Source: a virus. Taken from it: DNA of 33,069 bases. The stretch's first letter is position 1. The number at the start of each line of letters is the position of its first letter. The translations under genes were made by a program, and so were the position numbers. The notes beneath the pieces were generated by a model. It ran no database searches and was not told the DNA's origin. It worked only from the letters and a program-made list of their open reading frames with translations. The stretch lies in the IMG/VR virus record IMGVR_UViG_3300021963_000409, positions 1-33,069 of that record, one strand, 5' to 3'. This document shows positions 13,238 through 22,038 of this stretch, piece after piece.

Positions 13238-16200
13238 TTAATTTTCAGCTACGGATTCTGCCAGTTTTCTCTGTCCTTGGCGATATGCTACGCCACCTAC
13301 AGTTTGTTTCTCACGTTCTCTTTGCTCTTGCGGTGCTTTGAGCAGGTTAGACAGAGGCTGTGGTTTCAAACCATTTTCTTGACGAGTACGCTGTAGTTTC
13401 TGCCAAGCTTCGCGAGCGTCTTGTTTACCTTCGCCATCGTTTTCGCGAACAGCTTTAGCGTAATCATTTTTAATTCGCGTTGTACGATCTTGGAAGTTAC
13501 TAGTCAAATCGCGCATGCGATTCTGTCGTTCATAAACAACAGTTTCTTTAACAGACGGAACACCTAAACCTGTCAAGATGGCAGAGATTGCACTGACCTC
13601 ATCAGCTGGCAATACCACATCACCATTACGGCGAGTCATACCTTCAGCAGCTTGGCGTCCAGCTTTGAGCGCGTCGGATACACCCTTGGGCATAGTGCGC
13701 TCGACACCTTTGTAGTAGTCGCCGCTGAGAATTAACCCCATGCCATCGGCTACACGAGACACCATGCCTAGAGACGCGCCTCCTACCAAAGTACCAAATG
13801 CTTCTGCACGGCCAGCCGTTGTGCTGAGATCGGCGTCGCTGAATGGCATGATAGAAAGCATGTTGCCAGCGCCAATCTTGCCTGACAGATCAACGCCCAC
13901 TAACGTGGGAGCGCCGCGCATAATGAGGTCAGCCCACTCAGGGCCAAGAGCCTGACGTATATCAGCGGTCAAATCGTACGGTTCGTCCTCGTCGCCGAAG
14001 AAGCCCAAGATTGCAGCAATTGCAGCGTAACCGGGCAAACCCATCATGCCAGCGAAGACTGCGGTATGACCTAATGAGAAAGCCAGTGTGCGCATGGCAA
14101 CAGCTCGCTCAGCAGGGTTTGTAAACGCATCGCGCAACAGTTTGGCGTAGAACGCAATCTGAATCAACTGGAATTTGCGGAACTGCAATGCAACCTTACC
14201 CCACTGGCTGTTAAAAATGCGAGGTGCATTCATAGCGGTGTAATCGCCATGGGTGTCAGTCAGAATGTCAGCAGCGTACTGCGTAGCTTTTTCTGCATCT
14301 TTAGTTCTTGCAAACTCTAACCGGTAGGCAGCAATGGCAGTAGACAAACGGTTGGTAGCTTCCACTTTCTGCACAGCCAAGCGCATGCTCTTGTTTAAGC
14401 GTTGCGCAAACTTACCCAACTTGCTATCAGCATCAACTTTGTATTCGTTAATTTCAGTGGCTAAGCCAATGTCAATCTGACCTTGGTTAACGAGTTTCGT
14501 AATTGCTGCGCGTACATCAGCAGGAACCTTGGAGAAATCAAACTGCTGGTCAAACAACTTAATGTCTTTAAACAGTGGGCCAAGTTCAGCGTAAGCATCA
14601 AATAAAGCCTTACCTGCCTTAGTGTAGTCATGACGGCCAGCCAGCGCAGGCAGAGACATCATGAATGGCTGTGTCAAATTCTGCATGTAATACGCAGGGC
14701 TTGAAGCCAAGAAATACTTAGAAGCAGTGTTTGTCAGGCCGGTAATAAACCCGTTACCCTTGGTTTCCAAAGAGTCAACATAACGCTTGGTCAGTTCGTC
14801 AAAGATTTCTGACTTGCGTTCGCGGTTTCCGCCACGACGATCGTTACGCATTTGCTGCAATGCATCTTGGATCAACGGCTCAAACTCTACGTTGGCTAGG
14901 AAGTTAGCATCAGCGCGACCCTGACGAGTAAACGCCTGCAACATATCTACTTCACCAGCTACGCCACGACGACGCATCTCAGACTTGCGAGCACTACCCT
15001 CTGCCAACGCCTCCAAGTACAACTGGCTAACGATGTTTAACATCTTGCTGCGATCAGAGTCGTCGCGTTTGTCAACTGCAGCACGAATTTTAGTCAGTGC
15101 TGGTAAGAGCGCTTCGCCGCTAAAGGCTTCTTCAAATGCTTCGGAACGCTTAACAATATCGGCGTCTTCAAAAACACCTTGCTCAGCTAGGTTGTCGCTA
15201 AGGGTACGAGCAGCCCACTTGGTATCAACAAAGCTAACATGGTAGTGGTCTGGGTCAGACTCAAGTTGCTTGATACGTTTTCTATCTTTAGCAGCTTCCG
15301 CAGCTTTGTACTCTGCAGATTTACCAATGACAACGTACGCACCGTCACGCTTAATAGGTGCATAGGGTTTACCCTCACGAATAGCAAACAGTGTTTGGAA
15401 TCGTTTGAGCGTGGCAACTTTTTCAGCTTTAAGCGCTGCCAGTTCACCTTCAGCTTTTTGTTTTTCCTTGGCATCTGTCGCCGTGTTAACCATGTTCTGA
15501 GCAGCCTGAATCATGGCATCATACTCAGAGTTTGCAGAATTTAAAACACTCTGTTTCTTTTGAGACAGAATGTTGTCGCCGTGGGCAAACACGTTTTTGA
15601 CAAACTTTTGAGCCTTAGGGCCTAACTTGTTAAACGCAATCGCCATCTCTGGATCAGCTTTTATTTTGCCGCTGTCGTAGCCCCACTTCAAAGTACGAGT
15701 AGATTCAAACAAAAAGTCGTTAACACTGCCACGACCAGCACCTTTGAACTCCGGTTCAATATCGGCGTAGCCATCTGCAATGCTTTCAATTTCACGTTCA
15801 AACTCACTGACACGCGCTCTGCGCTGAGCCAAAGCATCAGCAAAAGTTTGAGCTGAAGTTAACCCAACGTCGACTGCACGTTTAATTAAGTCGCTTGTAA
15901 ACACAACGTAGTCTAGGCCAGCACCGCCCAAGTCACCCAAAGCGCGAACAATATTGCGCACAGGAGACTGAGAAGCTTTAGGCAGCTTGGCAATGTTACG
16001 TTGGATAGTCCCTTGGTTTGGTGCTTTGGAATATCGGATAGCAAGTTCGTCTGCAGAGTAGGATTTAAAATTACCTTCTTCCAAAGCAGCTCCGGAACCA
16101 GTAATTCGTGTGAAATCAATATTGGGAATTTCACCGTTTTTAATTCGTGTCAAGCGACGACGAAACTCAGACAACACACGGATGTTATCTGCCCGAGAAA

Positions 16201-19200
16201 TTCCTTCAAGACGCGTCCACTCATTGCCTTCGTTATCTTTAGTTTTTGTTGCCAACCCATTTACAAAAAGATCAGTGTAGAGCGCGCCGTCAAGTTCAGG
16301 GCCAGACACAATTAACGACCACGAATTAGTTTTTGGTTCGTGAACAGCTTGCAAAGTCATCAAAACTTTATCTTGCTTGTTATTTTGCGCTTCTCCAAAC
16401 TCCCTAGACTCTGAAGACGTTAGCACCATAGCCATGTACGCCGGGCTACCGACACCGCGCGGGCCAAGACCTTTTGATTCAGCCCGTTCGTAGAAAGCTC
16501 GCGTGGCAATTCCGGTAAACGAGCCAAACTTGTCGGTGGGATTCCAAAAAAAAGCTTCTTTGCCAAAGCCGTATTGCGAATCTAAAACAGTACCTTCTGC
16601 GGTTCCTCGAGAACCTGCATAGTATTTAGAAACTTGTGCGTCCGTGGCATCAAGACTGGAACCAACTTCTGCGCGAAGACTTTCCATGTGTTCTTGTGCA
16701 GCAGCATAAGAAAAGTTTACCAAATCCTGCGTTGTCAGTTTGGGGACAGAAACTACATTCAAAAAGTTCTTTAAAGCTTCTACAACCAAATCGTTAAGTT
16801 GCTGAATCCAAGCTTGCAAAGCGGCTGAACGAGTACGAGTGTCCTTTGTAACAGTTACACCAGCCAAAGCAGCTTCTTCCGCAGCATACGCAACTAACTC
16901 TTCAGCAGCAATCTCAGATGTAATTGCGCCATCCAAACGAGCCGCAGCAACCCGGGCCATTGCAGCTTCGTAAACTTTAAACTCAAGACTGCTTTTGGGC
17001 GAGTTTGCCCAAGCTTTGACTTGACCCTCAAGAACTTTAAAGTTTGCGCCTAGTTTATTCTTTAAGCCAACGTGGACGCCAACTTCATGAAGCAATACCG
17101 CAAACTCACCGCCCTTAGGAATGTTGTTTGCAATTAAATGTACAACGCGACTATCGGATGGGTCAACAAATGCTTGGGCGTTTTGTAGTTGAGCTAGAGG
17201 AACTTTTTTATTGGCAGCTTTGTATGCTTCTTCTGCAGTCTGTGATATACGAACAAAATTTTTGTAGGCACTGCTCTTCGGCAATACACCAAACACATGT
17301 GCCAGTGTCTTAGTAATAGCTTCAACAGAGTTCTGACTAGTTGCAGGAGTGCCCGTTTTTGAAAATTTAAACTCTGCTGGAATGTTTGCATTTTTGAGCA
17401 TGTACTCAGGGGCATAACGCAAAATATTTTCAGCAGTCAATCTGGCACGAGGGTCTTCTTTGCTCATTGCCGCTAAATCACTAAAGCCTTTGTACGGCTG
17501 TCCGGGGAATGACAAGGCTGAAGACAACATCCTTAAAACTGAATCTCTAATTGTCAGATTTGTCACAATACGTTTCATTAGCGACGTATCATTGTTAGCC
17601 AACGCTTGAATAGCTTCGTTTTCAACTCGTGACAGAGGAGCTTGTTCAGAATAAATCCGGTCGGCGGTTTTTAAAGCTTTGTTTGCTTCGTCTTTGACTT
17701 TTCTTGCTGCTGCGCTTTGCAACAGATTTTCTTGTGCTTCTGACCTGCCTTTAAAAGCATCCCACAAACCTTGGCTTACCAAATCATACGTTTTGGTAAC
17801 TTTGCCATCAATAACCAAATCAAGAGTGCGGCCATTGTTTACAAGCTTTGGTGCTTGTGTTACCTGTACAGTTTCATTGGTCTTTGAAAACAGAATTGGT
17901 TTTGGAGTCGGGATATCTTCTTCTTTACCCACTACAGCAGCAGCTGATTTACCTTTAGCGCCTTGGCCACCTTCGGTGCGGGTCTCTGTACGAGTCTCGG
18001 CAGCAAACATCTGAGCTGCTTGTTCTTGGGCATCTGGCACAACAAACACCATACCGCCATCAAGATTGGCAATGTTGGGAGCAATCTCGTTGATAAACGT
18101 ATCATGCTTTGTATTGATACAGCCGTAGCTAACTCGATTGTCTGCTGCAGTAGGAGTATCTAAGCGGCCTAAACGGTTCTCAGACGGTGTGCTGGTGTCT
18201 GCAGCGTGAATGGCAATGTAGCCAGTGTAGTCTTTAGACTCAACCAAGATGAGCTCTTGGCCGCCAGCGTACGTAGATGCTCTAGCTTTGAGAGTAAATT
18301 TACCGGCAGGAGTAACTTTTGCTCCGCCTTCAAGCGAGGAAACCGCTGCAAGAACGTCGCCGGTATCTTTGCCGTACAGCGTTGGATCGGACAATGCGTG
18401 TGAGCCGTCTTCTTTAAAGATGTGCAACATGCCGTTAGGCTTGTCAGCAACCATGAACCACTTACCAGACTTCATTGCAACGGGAGCCATGGCTTCGTAA
18501 ACTGCTTGTGCAGTAGGCGACATTTGGGCTTTGGCTACAGCGGGTACTGCTTGGGTTACTTCAATGGTCTGCTCAAACGTCTTAGCAACATTTAAAGTGA
18601 ATGCATCTTTGGTAATGTTCGGGTTGAACACAATACCCATGGCAAGTACGCCTTCGGCCATTGCTTTAATAATGCTGCGAATAGCACCGGCAACAGCTTC
18701 TGCACCTTGCGTAACGTACTTTGTGATGTCAGCTTGGACTTTTTCCAAGAACTCGGCACTGCCACGTTTAGCACCATAGTGTTGTTCAAGGCGTTCAACT
18801 TGGGGCGCAGGCAAAGCAGCTACTTGCGTAGTGACTTGCTCATCAATAATGCGAGTCTCACCTTCAATGGTGATTGGCTCTTTAGTCAGCAACTGCTGCA
18901 AGCCCATCTCTTTGGCAACCACAGGTTTGCCATTGGTACGAACAGCCAAGTCGGTCAGGTAGTCCTGCTCTAACTTGGTTAACTGCTCGTAGGGTACTAA
19001 CCCGGGAGTTTTCTCAGCAAGTTTATTCCATAGGGTTTGACCCTTATTTACTTGCTCTTTGGCTTGGCCTTGGGTTTGACCTTTGCTGGCAGGTTTTTCG
19101 GTACGCCGTACTTGGCCGCCCACTCCTTTGCCAGCTTCGGTTTTTGGCTGAACAGGTACGACTGCTGTGCTTGTGACTTGAACGGCATTTGTTTTCTCCA

Positions 19201-21994
19201 GTTTAGCCATCTGGACAGACAGCTCTTTTGTTTGACCGCTTTGAAAGTCTACGGTTACGAGGGTAGCGTCGCCATCACCAGAGAAACTTTTAACTACGCC
19301 AGTACCCAGCTTAGTATTTACTACGGTGTCGCCAACTTCAAGACCTTTACGATCAACAGCGCGTTTAGCGGCGGCCTCAGCACGAAGTTTTTCAGCAGCA
19401 GCTTTTTTGGCCTCATCGGCATTATTAATAAAACTTGATTCTGGCTCGGCTTCTTGAGCAGCTGCAACTAAATCAACTTCACCATCAGTGTCTCCCAGCC
19501 CGGCGGTCTCTCGAATTTTGGCCTGTTCTTTATCTTCAAAAACTTCAACTTGTTTCTGCAACTCTGTCAAACGATGGCTAATATAGGCTAATACCAAAGG
19601 TTCTTTTTCGGTTTCCAGACGCTTGTACATTGCGTCTATATTTTTTTGCAGTTTGGTAAACCCTTTAACTGCAGATGATCCGCCGCCGGCAGATTTAACA
19701 GAGCCCTCAAGCCCGGCTTCTGCTGCCTCAGTTTCGCTTAGACGAACGCCATAGATGTCGGCGCGACCAAGATTAAGTTCGCGTTCTACTTCAGAACGAG
19801 TATCGGCATCGGGAGCAAGAGATGCTTTAATTGCCTGTTGTATTTGTTGATCTGTGTAACCGTACTTGGCTTTTGCAGCAGCAATCTTTTTGGGCCATTC
19901 TTCTCTAACAGCTCTTTCTCCAGCAATTTTGTTGCGGATCATTTGTTCTCCGCGACCCTGCACTCCGGCTGCTTTAAGTTCCGCTGCAATCTTGGTAGAA
20001 GATTTGCCCATTAAAAAGTCGCGAACAATACCTGCGTCTTGCTCACCAAAGATTTGACTAATGATGTCTGGTTCCGCAACCGCAGCCGGCTGGGTAATAC
20101 TAGGTTGCAATCCTTGCTGACCTTTAGCAGCTTCAGCAGCTTCCAACACAGTCATGGGTTTAGGAGCACGTCTGAATTTAGATGTAGTCGCAGCAGGAGT
20201 TGTTAGATCAGTAGGCGCAGTTGTTACAGTGGTAGATGGTTGACCGCTGGTGTCTGGAAGAATACCAGCTTGTTGAAGTGGGGCTCCAACCGTAGAGGTA
20301 GTTCCACCCACCGTTCCTGTGACAGGAGAAACTGATCCTGTAGCTCCCACAGCTCCCGGAACGATAGCGCCCCCGACTCCCACGCCTCCTGCAGTTCCCA
20401 GTCCAGTTGAAATTGGTGTGCCACTCGGTGCTCCCTTGCGTGCTTTAATAATAGCTTCGTCCATCAACTGAACAGCTTTTTCGTACCGGCCTTTTCCCAT
20501 GTACTTTTGTGCGGCATAGTTCCAAACAGAAACCATTAACTCGGATTGAGGATCAATTCCACTCTCAGACATCATGTCAAACAACTGACGGCTGTATTGA
20601 TTGGGAATTACCTTAAGCGTGTCGCGGATAAAAATATCTTTGGGGTCGCGAACGGTAGCAACTTTGGCGGCTGTACTGGCAGCGGCAGCAGTTTCTGCTG
20701 GTTTATCCTGAGTTAAATCCATCAGGCCGGCACTACGCTGAAACACCTCACCTACTGTTAACTCACGCTCAATGCCAGTAGTTGGGTCAGATGTGTATTG
20801 ACCACTAGGCTCGTCGAAGGCAGCTTTAAACTGATCCTCATAGCCTTTACGGGAAGGCCGAATAACGCCAGTAGTTTCGTCAACAAACTTCTTCAAGCCA
20901 ACATCTGCGGGTGCTGCAGCACCGGTATTTATAATTCGGCCATTAGGCAGTTCAATAATTTTACCGGTATCTGCTGGCGGTGTTTGGTCTGCGGTAAGTG
21001 TTAAGTCACGTTCTTGAACCGGTGGGCGATACTGCTCACTTCGGCCAAAACCAGTAAGGCCGCCAGCCGCGCCACCTAAGAATGCACCACCAATGGCAGA
21101 TTCTTTATAGCGGCCCAACGCAGCATCAGACAAGAAAGCTTCGTCTGAATCAACAGCCATACGGCCAAATTGCGTGGCCATTTCCTGCAAAGTCTCAGTG
21201 CCGCTTTCTGTTAAACCAGTGCGAACACCAGCAGCTCCAGCACGAGCAAAGCCGCCACGGAGACCTTGAAGATTATCTAACGCGCCGATTCCAGAACGCA
21301 GCATTTGCTGACGTGCCAAAGCGCCTTCAATACCAAGAGCGTTAAGAGCCGCAAACGGCACACCCAAGGCAGCAGCAGAACTAAGGTCTGTTTCCCCAGC
21401 TTGCTCACGTTGAGCTTGCAAAATCCCACCAACGGCGGATGGATACGCAGCAGCTACACCGCCGGCAGTTTGTCCAGCGCGCAAAGCGCGAGTAGCTTGG
21501 GCAGCAGCGGCAGCATCACCGCCAGCAGTAGCAGCACCAAGAGCGGCCCTAGTCCCAGTCATAAGACCACGAGCAGCTAAACCGCCGCCAAGCGCTTCTA
21601 TTGCATAAGGGGCTGAGCCAATAGCCAGACCACCAAGGTAGCTGGGCACATCAGACAAACCCTGAACTTCTTCAAAACTACCAATAGCGCCTTGGGCGCG
21701 GGCTCGTTCTAAGGCTACGTTTGATTCAAATTCATTGGCTTGGCGACCACGGCGAAAGAAGTCTGCGCCAGTAACCGCTTCTCCAAGACCGTAAAGACCT
21801 GCTTGGTATTGGTCAATAGCAGCACCAGTACGAAGACCAGCAATACCAGAAGCCGTAGGTTTATAGCCATACTCAGAAGCAATCCTGCCCGGCGACACAC
21901 CAGCCGCAGTGGAAGCTAGTTGGAGAAGTTCTTCGTCGTTTTTATCGGTGGCAAATGCCCCGAGGGCGGATCGCAGTTCTCGTAAGGACGGCAT
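13238..21994 (-). CDS. Giant polyvalent internal virion protein
   Basis: 2918 residues, ATG preceded by AAAGG. Visible regions: Gly/Ala-rich hydrophobic N-terminus (about 110-345); Ser/Thr/Pro linker (about 540-620); helical HTH-like segment (about 650-700); coiled coil (about 780-850); Tudor-like domain resembling the UvrD/PcrA C-terminus (about 884-933, GDTVVNTKLGTGVVKSF); L,D-transpeptidase domain (about 1158-1326) with IAIHAAD and SYGCIN, Cys1292; zincin-like stretch with HEVGVH (H1636) and a later EELVAYAAEE; an unassigned region (about 1800-2100); and a C-terminal polyvalent-protein-type region (about 2365-2918) with hydrophobic segments near 2634-2667. Its place after smaller helical virion genes parallels T7 gp14-gp15-gp16, so ejection into the host with DNA is likely. 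The cell-wall enzyme fits envelope passage. Single uninterrupted frame. Confidence 0.9.
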   Translation of the reverse strand: MPSLRELRSALGAFATDKNDEELLQLASTAAGVSPGRIASEYGYKPTASGIAGLRTGAAIDQYQAGLYGLGEAVTGADFFRRGRQANEFESNVALERARAQGAIGSFEEVQGLSDVPSYLGGLAIGSAPYAIEALGGGLAARGLMTGTRAALGAATAGGDAAAAAQATRALRAGQTAGGVAAAYPSAVGGILQAQREQAGETDLSSAAALGVPFAALNALGIEGALARQQMLRSGIGALDNLQGLRGGFARAGAAGVRTGLTESGTETLQEMATQFGRMAVDSDEAFLSDAALGRYKESAIGGAFLGGAAGGLTGFGRSEQYRPPVQERDLTLTADQTPPADTGKIIELPNGRIINTGAAAPADVGLKKFVDETTGVIRPSRKGYEDQFKAAFDEPSGQYTSDPTTGIERELTVGEVFQRSAGLMDLTQDKPAETAAAASTAAKVATVRDPKDIFIRDTLKVIPNQYSRQLFDMMSESGIDPQSELMVSVWNYAAQKYMGKGRYEKAVQLMDEAIIKARKGAPSGTPISTGLGTAGGVGVGGAIVPGAVGATGSVSPVTGTVGGTTSTVGAPLQQAGILPDTSGQPSTTVTTAPTDLTTPAATTSKFRRAPKPMTVLEAAEAAKGQQGLQPSITQPAAVAEPDIISQIFGEQDAGIVRDFLMGKSSTKIAAELKAAGVQGRGEQMIRNKIAGERAVREEWPKKIAAAKAKYGYTDQQIQQAIKASLAPDADTRSEVERELNLGRADIYGVRLSETEAAEAGLEGSVKSAGGGSSAVKGFTKLQKNIDAMYKRLETEKEPLVLAYISHRLTELQKQVEVFEDKEQAKIRETAGLGDTDGEVDLVAAAQEAEPESSFINNADEAKKAAAEKLRAEAAAKRAVDRKGLEVGDTVVNTKLGTGVVKSFSGDGDATLVTVDFQSGQTKELSVQMAKLEKTNAVQVTSTAVVPVQPKTEAGKGVGGQVRRTEKPASKGQTQGQAKEQVNKGQTLWNKLAEKTPGLVPYEQLTKLEQDYLTDLAVRTNGKPVVAKEMGLQQLLTKEPITIEGETRIIDEQVTTQVAALPAPQVERLEQHYGAKRGSAEFLEKVQADITKYVTQGAEAVAGAIRSIIKAMAEGVLAMGIVFNPNITKDAFTLNVAKTFEQTIEVTQAVPAVAKAQMSPTAQAVYEAMAPVAMKSGKWFMVADKPNGMLHIFKEDGSHALSDPTLYGKDTGDVLAAVSSLEGGAKVTPAGKFTLKARASTYAGGQELILVESKDYTGYIAIHAADTSTPSENRLGRLDTPTAADNRVSYGCINTKHDTFINEIAPNIANLDGGMVFVVPDAQEQAAQMFAAETRTETRTEGGQGAKGKSAAAVVGKEEDIPTPKPILFSKTNETVQVTQAPKLVNNGRTLDLVIDGKVTKTYDLVSQGLWDAFKGRSEAQENLLQSAAARKVKDEANKALKTADRIYSEQAPLSRVENEAIQALANNDTSLMKRIVTNLTIRDSVLRMLSSALSFPGQPYKGFSDLAAMSKEDPRARLTAENILRYAPEYMLKNANIPAEFKFSKTGTPATSQNSVEAITKTLAHVFGVLPKSSAYKNFVRISQTAEEAYKAANKKVPLAQLQNAQAFVDPSDSRVVHLIANNIPKGGEFAVLLHEVGVHVGLKNKLGANFKVLEGQVKAWANSPKSSLEFKVYEAAMARVAAARLDGAITSEIAAEELVAYAAEEAALAGVTVTKDTRTRSAALQAWIQQLNDLVVEALKNFLNVVSVPKLTTQDLVNFSYAAAQEHMESLRAEVGSSLDATDAQVSKYYAGSRGTAEGTVLDSQYGFGKEAFFWNPTDKFGSFTGIATRAFYERAESKGLGPRGVGSPAYMAMVLTSSESREFGEAQNNKQDKVLMTLQAVHEPKTNSWSLIVSGPELDGALYTDLFVNGLATKTKDNEGNEWTRLEGISRADNIRVLSEFRRRLTRIKNGEIPNIDFTRITGSGAALEEGNFKSYSADELAIRYSKAPNQGTIQRNIAKLPKASQSPVRNIVRALGDLGGAGLDYVVFTSDLIKRAVDVGLTSAQTFADALAQRRARVSEFEREIESIADGYADIEPEFKGAGRGSVNDFLFESTRTLKWGYDSGKIKADPEMAIAFNKLGPKAQKFVKNVFAHGDNILSQKKQSVLNSANSEYDAMIQAAQNMVNTATDAKEKQKAEGELAALKAEKVATLKRFQTLFAIREGKPYAPIKRDGAYVVIGKSAEYKAAEAAKDRKRIKQLESDPDHYHVSFVDTKWAARTLSDNLAEQGVFEDADIVKRSEAFEEAFSGEALLPALTKIRAAVDKRDDSDRSKMLNIVSQLYLEALAEGSARKSEMRRRGVAGEVDMLQAFTRQGRADANFLANVEFEPLIQDALQQMRNDRRGGNRERKSEIFDELTKRYVDSLETKGNGFITGLTNTASKYFLASSPAYYMQNLTQPFMMSLPALAGRHDYTKAGKALFDAYAELGPLFKDIKLFDQQFDFSKVPADVRAAITKLVNQGQIDIGLATEINEYKVDADSKLGKFAQRLNKSMRLAVQKVEATNRLSTAIAAYRLEFARTKDAEKATQYAADILTDTHGDYTAMNAPRIFNSQWGKVALQFRKFQLIQIAFYAKLLRDAFTNPAERAVAMRTLAFSLGHTAVFAGMMGLPGYAAIAAILGFFGDEDEPYDLTADIRQALGPEWADLIMRGAPTLVGVDLSGKIGAGNMLSIMPFSDADLSTTAGRAEAFGTLVGGASLGMVSRVADGMGLILSGDYYKGVERTMPKGVSDALKAGRQAAEGMTRRNGDVVLPADEVSAISAILTGLGVPSVKETVVYERQNRMRDLTSNFQDRTTRIKNDYAKAVRENDGEGKQDAREAWQKLQRTRQENGLKPQPLSNLLKAPQEQREREKQTVGGVAYRQGQRKLAESVAEN

Positions 21995-22038
21995 GGATGT
22001 ACCTTTAATTCAACTGCTTATAGTTTACTGTAGCTTAG

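Noticed and set aside
13740-21580. Many + strand open frames of 60-130 codons opposite the giant gene
   Set aside because: They are antisense shadows of a long coding frame, with low-complexity translations, no ribosome sites and no operon order.
13238-21994. N4-type virion RNA polymerase in the giant protein
   Set aside because: Length and location suggested it, but I found no T7/N4 polymerase motifs (no DxxGR-type or K-x-x-x-Y-G block).
21995-22038. Promoter for the giant gene (TTAACT and TATAAG on the - strand)
   Set aside because: The spacing is only about 14 bases and the match is weak in an A/T-rich gap, so I do not call it.
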